A DNA stretch of 14,306 bases from Gemmatimonadota bacterium (lineage in GTDB: Bacteria; Gemmatimonadota; Gemmatimonadetes; Gemmatimonadales; GWC2-71-9), in contig QHVD01000281.1 in NCBI GenBank assembly GCA_003222235.1, positions 1-14,306 on the forward strand. Direction: 5' to 3'. The notes below the pieces were generated by a model. That model had not been told where the DNA came from and ran no database searches. It worked only from the letters and a program-made list of their open reading frames with translations. Each line of letters starts with the position of its first letter. Position 1 is the stretch's first letter. The position numbers and the translations under genes were made by a program. Shown in pieces: positions 6,029 through 11,576 of the stretch.

Positions 6029-8127
6029 CAGCTCTTCGCCGCCTCCTCGAGCTCCTTCTTCCGCGCCTCGACCACCTTGTGCACCGCTTCGGGCGGGACC
6101 TCCTGGTAGACGTGGAATTTTTGCCGGTATGTCCCCCGCCCGTGGGTCAGTGAGTGCAGGGCCGTCGCGTACTTCTCGAGCTCCGCCTCCGGGACCAGCG
6201 CCCTCACTTTGGTGAGCCGGCCGTCCTTCTCGGTGCCGAGGATCTGGCCGCGCCGCGACGAGAGGTCGCCCATCACCGCGCCCTGGTACTCGTCCGGCGT
6301 CCACACCTCCAGCTCGAGGATCGGCTCGAGCAGCGTGGGCCTCGCGTTCGGGCTCACGTTCCGAAACGCGAGGATGCCGGCCATCTTGAACGACTGCTCG
6401 TTCGAATCCACGTCGTGGTAGCTGCCGTCGTACAGCTCCACTTTGAAATCCACGACCGGATAGCCCGCCACCGGGCCCCGGGCGGCCGCCTCATGGATGC
6501 CGCGCTCGACTGCCGGAATGTACTGCCGGGGGATCACCCCGCCCACGATCTCGTCCACGAACTGGACCCCCGACCCGCGCGGCAGCGGAGCGATCCGGAT
6601 CCAGCAGTCGCCGTACTGGCCGCGGCCGCCGGTCTGCTTCTTGTGCTTCCCCTGCCCCTCCGCCCTGCCCTTGAACGTCTCGCGGTACGCGATCTTCGGC
6701 TTCGTGATCTGGGCGTGCACCCCGAACTTGCGTGCCAGCCGCCCCACGATGATCTCGAGATGCCGCTCGCCCAGCCCGCGGATCAGCGTCTGCTGCAGCT
6801 CCCCGTTGTACTCGTGCTGGAAGGTGGGGTCTTCCTCATGCAGCTTGTGCAGGCCGTTCGAGAGCTTCTCTTCCTCGCCGCGCTGCTTCACTTCGATCGC
6901 CACGGTGATCACCGGCTCCGGGAACGGGATCTTTCGGAGCACGATCGGCATCTCCCGGGTGGAGAGCGTGTCGTTCGTGTGCGTGTCGCGCAGCTTCGCC
7001 ACCACGCCGATGTCTCCCGCGTGCAGCTCGGCGATCTCGCTGCGGTCCTTTCCCACGGCGACGCACAGGTGGTTCAGCTTCTCCACGGCGTCGCGCGGCG
7101 CGTTGTAGACGTCCTGGCCGTTCCGCACGGCGCCGGAATAGACCCGGAAATAGGTCACGTCGCCCACGTGCGGCTCGGAGATGGTCTTGAAGACCTGGGC
7201 GACGAACGGCCCGCCATCCTCCGGCTTGACCATCAGCCGTTCCGCGCTCCCCCACTTCTGCCCTTCCACCGCCGGGCGCTCGTGCGGCGCGGGAAACAGC
7301 TCGACCATCTTCGAGAGCAGCGCCCGCAGGCCGTACGTCAGCTCCGCCGCGCCGCAGAATAGCGGGAATAGCTCGCCCCGCAGCATGCCGGCCTTCATCG
7401 CCCGGATTGCCTCGTCGCGCCCGATCTCTTGACCCCCGAGGTAGCGCTCCAGCAGGGTGTCGTCCGTCTCCGCGATCCGCTCGATCAGCTCCTTGGAGTA
7501 GCGCTCGAAGCGCTCCTGGTACTCGGCCGGCACGTCCGTCTCCTGGTACTCGCCGGCCTTGGTCCCCTTCTTGTACAGGTGGCACCGCTTCGAGAACAGG
7601 TTGACGACGCCGTGGAAGTCCGGCCCCTCGCCCACGGGGATCTCCACCGGGATCACCTTGGGCGTCAGCACCTGTCTGATCTGGTGGTAGACCTTCTCGA
7701 AGTCGGCGTGCTCTTTGTCCATCAGGGAGACGAACAGCAGCCGCGGGACGTCCCGCCCCTCGCAGTATTCCCACACCTTTTCCGTCCCCACCTCCACCCC
7801 GCCCGTTGCCGAGACGACGACCACCGCTGCGTCCGCCGCGTACACGCCGGCCAAAGCCTCTCCGGTGAAGTCGAGATAGCCGGGGGTGTCGATCAGGTTG
7901 ATCTTGGTGTCCATCCACTCGGCCACGCCCAGCGCGAGGTTGATGGAGTATTTGCGTTCGATTTCGTCGGCGGTGTAATCGGTGAGGGCGGTGCCATCCT
8001 TGACGGAGCCGTGGCGCTTGCTCGTCCCGGCCACGAACGCGAGGGCATCGACCAGGGAGGTCTTCCCGCTCGCGCCGTGGCCGACCACGGCCACGTTGCG
8101 GATCTCCGATGTCTTATACACGCGCAT
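6028..8127 (-). CDS. EF-G-like translational GTPase (FusA2-type paralogue)
   Basis: A 699-residue protein, full EF-G length with domains I-V. G1 is GHGASGKT (16-23), unlike the AHIDAGKT of canonical EF-G. G3 is DTPGY (80-84): the catalytic His after DTPG is Tyr, as in the actinobacterial EF-G2 branch. The switch I Thr is replaced (KYSIN, S61). G4, normally NKMD, reads S134-L-M-D137. The later domains look intact: GKHKKQTGGRGQYGD in domain IV and YHDVDSNEQSFKMAG near its tip, then a normal domain V. It is therefore likely an EF-G paralogue with altered or absent ribosome-stimulated GTPase, a property reported for mycobacterial EF-G2, rather than the main translocase. AGGAG lies 12 bases before ATG 8127, rather far. 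It is followed by the kinase gene with a one-base overlap and preceded by the octamer repeat array. Confidence 0.93.
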   Translation of the reverse strand: MRVYKTSEIRNVAVVGHGASGKTSLVDALAFVAGTSKRHGSVKDGTALTDYTADEIERKYSINLALGVAEWMDTKINLIDTPGYLDFTGEALAGVYAADAAVVVVSATGGVEVGTEKVWEYCEGRDVPRLLFVSLMDKEHADFEKVYHQIRQVLTPKVIPVEIPVGEGPDFHGVVNLFSKRCHLYKKGTKAGEYQETDVPAEYQERFERYSKELIERIAETDDTLLERYLGGQEIGRDEAIRAMKAGMLRGELFPLFCGAAELTYGLRALLSKMVELFPAPHERPAVEGQKWGSAERLMVKPEDGGPFVAQVFKTISEPHVGDVTYFRVYSGAVRNGQDVYNAPRDAVEKLNHLCVAVGKDRSEIAELHAGDIGVVAKLRDTHTNDTLSTREMPIVLRKIPFPEPVITVAIEVKQRGEEEKLSNGLHKLHEEDPTFQHEYNGELQQTLIRGLGERHLEIIVGRLARKFGVHAQITKPKIAYRETFKGRAEGQGKHKKQTGGRGQYGDCWIRIAPLPRGSGVQFVDEIVGGVIPRQYIPAVERGIHEAAARGPVAGYPVVDFKVELYDGSYHDVDSNEQSFKMAGILAFRNVSPNARPTLLEPILELEVWTPDEYQGAVMGDLSSRRGQILGTEKDGRLTKVRALVPEAELEKYATALHSLTHGRGTYRQKFHVYQEVPPEAVHKVVEARKKELEEAAKS

Positions 8128-8170
8128 GGGCGCCGGCAGCTCCTGCTGGGGGTCAGGACAATATGAGAGA

Positions 8171-8324
8171 CTAGACGGCTAGACGGCTAGACGTCCAGCC
8201 GGCTAGACGTCGAGACGGCTAGACGTCCAGCGGCTGTCAGGTGGGAGCAGTGAGTTCGGCCTTACTAGGACCTCCCTCCTCACACCCGCTAGCCGTCTAG
8301 ACGTCTAGCCATCTAGTCTGGCCG
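8171..8324. repeat. period-8 repeat array forming a long imperfect hairpin
   Basis: From 8171 to 8234 the sequence is eight consecutive octamers of consensus CTAGACGK, with CTAGACG at 8171, 8179, 8187, 8203 and 8219 (all spacings multiples of 8) and degenerate units between. From 8285 to 8324 the reverse complement appears with the same period (CCGTCTAG at 8293, ACGTCTAG at 8301, CCATCTAG at 8309). The middle also pairs: 8229-8247 against 8272-8290 match at 16 of 19 positions, and AGTGAG/CTTACT closes the apex near 8249-8266. The whole element is thus one long imperfect stem-loop. It lies downstream of the MFS gene and upstream of the EF-G-like gene, and contains ten CTAG tetramers. Bases 8128-8170 hold only a weak RBS for the GTPase gene. 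Confidence 0.85.
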
Positions 8325-9510
8325 TCTCCTTTCCTGCCGCCTTCAGCTCCAGGCTTGCCAGTCCTCCCACCATCATCACCGCGCCCGCCAGCAGGAATGC
8401 ACCCTGCTCGCCCAGGCCGTCGTAGGCCCAACCGGCCGCGAGGGGGCCAAGGCTGCGGCCGAGCGCGGCGAAGGCCTGGGCCGCACCGAGGATCGTGCCC
8501 TGTTCCGAGACGCCGGCGTAGACGGAGACCAACCCTGACGCCGCCGGTGCGAAGATGCTGTTCGCGAAGGCGAGCGGGACGGTCCAAGCGTACACCAGGA
8601 GGCTCGTTCCCGCGTACGGCACGGCGGCGATGCTCAGGCCCATCCCGAACAGGCCGAGGATGAGCAGGGCGCGCGCTCCCGTGCGCCGCTCGAGGCGACC
8701 GAACAGGAAGCCCTGCACGACCGCCGCGACCGCGCCGATCACGACGAACAGCCAGCCCAACTCCTTCGCCCCCCAGCCGAAGGCCTTGCTGACGTGGAGC
8801 GGCAGCGCCACCGTGTAGCCCGCGAAGGCGAACGGGGCGAAGAACCAGACGAGCATGAGCGGCCGCAGCTCGTGGCGCGCGAGCGCCTCCGCCATGTGAC
8901 CGAAGTCGAACAGGGGTCGTGCCGCGCGGTGCTCGGCGGCGAGCGACTCGCGCAGGATCGTGCTGGCGGAGAAGAAGTTGATGACGGAGAGCGCCGCAGC
9001 GATCAGCCCCGGCGCGAGGGGGCCGAGGTAGTGGCCGGCGAGCCCGCCGATCAGCGGGCCCAGGACGAACCCGATCCCGAACGCCGCGCCGATCAGGCCC
9101 ATCCCGCGAGCCCGCTCCGCCGGCGGCGTGATGTCCGCGACGTACGCCTGCGCCGCCGAGATGTTGCCGCTCGCAAAGCCCGAGATCACGCGGGCGACGA
9201 ACAGCACCGCGTAGGACGGGGCGAACGCGAACAGCGTATAGCCCGCCGCGTTGATGAGCATCGTGGTGAGCAGGATCGGCCGGCGGCCCACCCGATCCGA
9301 GAGCCGGCCGAGCAGCGCCGTCGACAGGAATTGCATCGCCGAGAAGACGAACACGAGGGCGCCGTACCCGATCCCATGCGCGCCGAAGCGCTGGGCGTAC
9401 ATGGGCAGGATCGGCAGCACGATGCCGAAGCCGATCAGGTCGATCAGGACCGTGACGAAGATGACCGCCAGGCGCGAGCGGCCGGCCGTCACGGCGCGCT
9501 CACCGGGCAC
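8305..9510 (-). CDS. MFS transporter, DHA1/TetA-like
   Basis: A 401-residue inner-membrane transporter of the major facilitator superfamily, probably a proton-driven drug or metabolite exporter. The N-terminal helix has LIDLIGFGIVLPILP, close to the D1 motif of TetA-type exporters. Motif A is GRLSDRVGRRPILL (about 68-81) in the loop between helices 2 and 3. Motif C, GAAFGIGFVLGPLIGG (about 142-157), marks the antiporter clade. Hydrophobicity fits 12 helices with a central loop near ESLAAEHRAARP. The start is the GTG at 9510; GTG 9492, with GGTGAG upstream, is an alternative that loses only six residues. The final codons (ARLDG and TAG stop) are built from the intergenic octamer repeat, so the original C-terminus may have been replaced. 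It has no visible operon partner; the substrate cannot be predicted. Confidence 0.93.
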   Translation of the reverse strand: MPGERAVTAGRSRLAVIFVTVLIDLIGFGIVLPILPMYAQRFGAHGIGYGALVFVFSAMQFLSTALLGRLSDRVGRRPILLTTMLINAAGYTLFAFAPSYAVLFVARVISGFASGNISAAQAYVADITPPAERARGMGLIGAAFGIGFVLGPLIGGLAGHYLGPLAPGLIAAALSVINFFSASTILRESLAAEHRAARPLFDFGHMAEALARHELRPLMLVWFFAPFAFAGYTVALPLHVSKAFGWGAKELGWLFVVIGAVAAVVQGFLFGRLERRTGARALLILGLFGMGLSIAAVPYAGTSLLVYAWTVPLAFANSIFAPAASGLVSVYAGVSEQGTILGAAQAFAALGRSLGPLAAGWAYDGLGEQGAFLLAGAVMMVGGLASLELKAAGKETARLDG

Positions 9511-9556
9511 CGGGGGCGCGCGCCCTCGATCTGGCAGGCATAGGGGCTACAATTTA

Positions 9557-9608
9557 CGCTGCTCCCAAGCAGCGCAGGGTGGTCGTAGGGGCGCAGCATG
9601 CTGCGCCC
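9557..9608. repeat. two adjacent palindromes, REP-like intergenic element
   Basis: CGCTGCT-CCCA-AGCAGCG (9557-9574) is a perfect 7-bp stem with a 4-base loop; GGGCGCAGCATGCTGCGCCC (9589-9608) is a perfect 20-bp palindrome. Both share GCGCAG/CTGCGC cores, and GTAGGGGCGCAGC-type palindromes resemble dispersed extragenic repeats of many environmental genomes. A TACAAT box precedes them at 9548-9553 on the + strand. The rest of 9511-9648 shows no gene; a 12-bp GC palindrome at 9514-9525 lies just upstream of the MFS start. Confidence 0.6.
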
Positions 9609-9648
9609 ATACTTTCTTGTAGAGCATTGTACGGCAACGGCTTCACAG

Positions 9649-9677
9649 TTGACTTAGTCATATGACTAAGCTAAGAT
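9649..9677 (+). promoter_or_regulatory. toxin-antitoxin promoter with embedded operator
   Basis: TTGACT (9649-9654) and TAAGAT (9672-9677) are separated by exactly 17 bases, a strong sigma-70-type promoter. The spacer and the end of the -35 box hold a perfect 18-bp palindrome, CTTAGTCATATGACTAAG (9653-9670), the natural binding site for a dimeric antitoxin. Transcription would begin at about 9684-9685, that is, at or one base before the antitoxin ATG, and there is no Shine-Dalgarno sequence, so the mRNA is probably leaderless. Confidence 0.75.
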
Positions 9678-9684
9678 TACATCC

Positions 9685-9915
9685 ATGAAGTACAACGTTC
9701 ACGAAGCCAAGACCCACCTTTCCAAGCTCCTGGACCGCGTCGCCGCAGGCGAGGAAGTAATCATCGCCAAGGCGGGGGTGCCCGTGGCCCGTTTGGTGCC
9801 AGCCGCCCCGGTGGTGAACGAGCGGCCACTGGGCACGGAGAAGGGTCGCGTCTTCGTCGCGGACGACTTCGACGCGCCGCTTCCCGAGGACATCCTCAAG
9901 GCGTTCGAGGAGTGA
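9685..9915 (+). CDS. antitoxin, Phd/YefM family (VapB-like partner)
   Basis: A 76-residue protein, the usual antitoxin length. The N-terminal half is a recognisable Phd/YefM DNA-binding fold: YNVHEAKTHLSKLLDRVAAG, then EEVIIAKAGVPVARLVPA, with the conserved NVHEAKTHLS helix and the strand ending in VARLVP. The acidic C-terminus (VFVADDFDAPLPEDILKAFEE) is the part that wraps the toxin's active site in this family. It should neutralise the PIN toxin encoded next and repress its own promoter through the palindrome that lies 15-32 bases upstream. The ATG is at the predicted transcription start. The stop overlaps the toxin start in a GTGA arrangement. Confidence 0.92.
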   Translation: MKYNVHEAKTHLSKLLDRVAAGEEVIIAKAGVPVARLVPAAPVVNERPLGTEKGRVFVADDFDAPLPEDILKAFEE

Positions 9916-10301
9916 GAATCCTCCTCGACACGCAGGTGTGGCTCTGGATGCTCGCAGCGCCCGAAAGGCTCGCCTCCGCCACCAAGCAGCTCGTTGTCGC
10001 ACCCGACAACGAGTTGCTGCTTTCGGCGGCGAGCGCCTGGGAGATCGCGATCAAGTACGCGTTGGGGAAGGTGCGTCTGCCCGACGCTCCCGAGCACGTG
10101 GTGCCGCAGCTGATGGCCCGGACGGGCGTCGTTGCGCTTCCGGTCCTCCATCGCCACGCCTTGCACGTCGCGACGTTACCGCAAAAGCACCGGGACCCCT
10201 TCGACCGGCTGCTCGTCGCGCAGGCCCAGATCGAAGGGTTGCCGATCCTCAGCTCCGATCGGGCCTTCGGGCTCTACGACATCACGGTGTTGCCGGCCTG
10301 A
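9912..10301 (+). CDS. vapC: VapC-type PIN-domain ribonuclease toxin
   Basis: A 129-residue PIN domain. The acidic metal-binding residues are all present: D6 in LLDTQVWLW, E44 in SAWEIAIK, D95 and D98 in HRDPFDRLL, and D116 in SSDRAFG. The arrangement LLDTxVWLW...SAWEIAIK...RDPFDRLLVAQA is the subtype normally paired with Phd-like antitoxins. The expected activity is Mg-dependent cleavage of RNA (tRNA or rRNA in studied VapCs) when the antitoxin is degraded. It starts with GTG at 9912, overlapping the antitoxin stop by 4 bases, so translation is coupled; no catalytic residue is missing, so the module looks functional. It ends 3 bases before a hairpin shared with the convergent transporter gene. 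Confidence 0.95.
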   Translation: MRILLDTQVWLWMLAAPERLASATKQLVVAPDNELLLSAASAWEIAIKYALGKVRLPDAPEHVVPQLMARTGVVALPVLHRHALHVATLPQKHRDPFDRLLVAQAQIEGLPILSSDRAFGLYDITVLPA

Positions 10302-10304
10302 CGG

Positions 10305-10321
10305 GATCGCGCTACGCGATC
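10305..10321. terminator. hairpin with the MFS stop codon as its loop
   Basis: GATCGCG-CTA-CGCGATC is a perfect 7-bp stem; its 3-base loop is exactly the TAG stop of the convergent MFS gene (10312-10314 on the minus strand), and the vapC stop is 3 bases to the left. There is no T-run on either side, so it is a terminator or 3'-end stabiliser candidate only. Confidence 0.45.
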
Positions 10322-11559
10322 GCGTCGAGCCTCCGGTCGTTTCTCCGCGCCAGCCGGTACAGCGGCAGCCCGAACAGCAGCGTCACGCCGCTCCATGCCC
10401 AGGCTTCGCCGATCGAGCGGACCCGGGCGAGCCACCCCCAGCCCGACTGTCCCAAGACCCCGCCGACGTTCGCGAACATCGAGTCGAGCGAGATGATCGT
10501 GGCCCGCTGCGCCGACGGGATGTGCGCGTTCAAGTAGGCCTGCTTCACCGGCATGGCCACGCCGACCGCGAGCCCGTACACCAGGTACAAGGCCACCACG
10601 ACGTAAAACCTGTCGGGGCTCCCTACGCCGCGCCCGACCATGCCGCACGCGGTCGCCATCGCGGCCTGAACCACGACCGACAGCATCAACAGCCCCGTGC
10701 GCGAGCGCACCAGCCGCGACAGGGGCGCCACCAGCGCGTTGCCCGCGATCAGGCTCAGGCCGAGCAGCGAGCTGATGAGGCCGTCCACCCACACGAGGTC
10801 GCGCCCCAGCAGATCGAGGAAGTAGCGTTGCCAGCTGTAGAAGCCGAAGATCATGAAGCTCATCGAAACGAGCGACGCGAGCATCACCGGGCGGACCACA
10901 GGGTGGTGCAAGCCGTACTCCATCCCTTCCACGAACACCCGCCGCATCTCCACAGGGACCCGCTTCAGCTCGAGCGCCCGCGGCGTGTAGCCGAGCTCGG
11001 GCATCGCGTACCACGCGAGGGCGAAGAGCGGCACCACGATGGCGGCGCGGACGACATATGGAATGTACAGGTGGATCTGCCCCAGCAATCCGCCGCCGAT
11101 CGTGCCCACGAGCATGCCCGCCCCGAAGAACATCTGGCCCTTCGCGAACACCGGCTCGAGCGGCTCGGTGTAGCCCGTCGCCTTCAGGGCATCCACGAGC
11201 CAGGCATCGACCGCCCCCGTGTAGAACGTGAAGCCCAGGCCGAGGAACACCGAGATCCACACGAACGCCCAAAATCCCCAGCCTCGCCAAGCGCTGGCGA
11301 CGTACAGGAGCGTGGTGGTGAACAGGGTGACGAGGCAGAGGAGCAGCGAGACCCGGCGTCCCAGCGTGTCCGCCACGACTCCGGTCGGGATCTCGAAGAT
11401 CATGGACCCGAGCGTGAACGCGGCGTTGGTCAGCAGCACCTGCTGGATGTCGAGGCCCGCGCCCATCTTGAACAGGGTGTCGATCCCCCAGATGAGCGAC
11501 ATCGCCAGGTTGAAGAGCCCGGTGATGGCGAAGTAGGTGCGGATGATCCGGCTGCTCAT
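10312..11559 (-). CDS. MFS transporter, last gene of the ABC importer unit
   Basis: A 415-residue 12-helix transporter of the major facilitator superfamily. Motif A is present in variant form as IPTGVVADTLGRRVSLLL (about 58-75) between helices 2 and 3; helix 1 starts RTYFAITGLFNLAMSLIWG without a cleavable signal. A middle loop (about 200-220, LELKRVPVEMRRVFVEG) separates the two six-helix halves. It is not closely similar to the other MFS protein in the window, so this is no recent duplication. The substrate cannot be named. ATG 11559 lies 17 bases after the stop of the binding-protein gene, so co-transcription is likely; an exporter or facilitator at the end of an importer operon might balance uptake of the same solute, which is inference. 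The Shine-Dalgarno match is weak (GAGGG, 14 bases upstream). Confidence 0.9.
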   Translation of the reverse strand: MSSRIIRTYFAITGLFNLAMSLIWGIDTLFKMGAGLDIQQVLLTNAAFTLGSMIFEIPTGVVADTLGRRVSLLLCLVTLFTTTLLYVASAWRGWGFWAFVWISVFLGLGFTFYTGAVDAWLVDALKATGYTEPLEPVFAKGQMFFGAGMLVGTIGGGLLGQIHLYIPYVVRAAIVVPLFALAWYAMPELGYTPRALELKRVPVEMRRVFVEGMEYGLHHPVVRPVMLASLVSMSFMIFGFYSWQRYFLDLLGRDLVWVDGLISSLLGLSLIAGNALVAPLSRLVRSRTGLLMLSVVVQAAMATACGMVGRGVGSPDRFYVVVALYLVYGLAVGVAMPVKQAYLNAHIPSAQRATIISLDSMFANVGGVLGQSGWGWLARVRSIGEAWAWSGVTLLFGLPLYRLARRNDRRLDAIA

Positions 11560-11576
11560 GTATTACGTTCGCGCCC

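Noticed and set aside
3950..6109. A 719-codon open frame on the + strand opposite the kinase gene.
   Set aside because: Its product is Arg/His/Leu-rich with no recognisable domain and is the complement of a fully motif-supported kinase; long antisense frames are expected at this GC content.
6029..6304. N-terminal extension of the kinase upstream of ATG 6028.
   Set aside because: The 92 extra codons lie wholly over the EF-G-like gene's 3' end in another frame, are Gly/Arg/Ala-rich, and the kinase glycine loop already sits at residue 23 from ATG 6028.
6154..7362. A 402-codon + strand open frame opposite the EF-G-like gene.
   Set aside because: Shadow of a complete five-domain GTPase; no start signal or domain of its own.
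8145..8185. Promoter for the EF-G-like gene.
   Set aside because: CATATTGT on the minus strand is a weak -10-like match with no -35 partner at the right distance.
8171..8324. CRISPR array.
   Set aside because: Units are 8 bases with no unique spacers and no cas genes are present; it is a tandem and inverted octamer repeat.
9514..9525. GGGCGCGCGCCC palindrome near the MFS start as an operator.
   Set aside because: Short alternating GC palindromes arise easily at this base composition and nothing else supports regulation there.
9685..10301. Recently acquired mobile island around the toxin-antitoxin genes.
   Set aside because: No integrase, transposase, tRNA or direct repeats flank it, and codon use looks like its neighbours; only the upstream promoter is A/T-rich.
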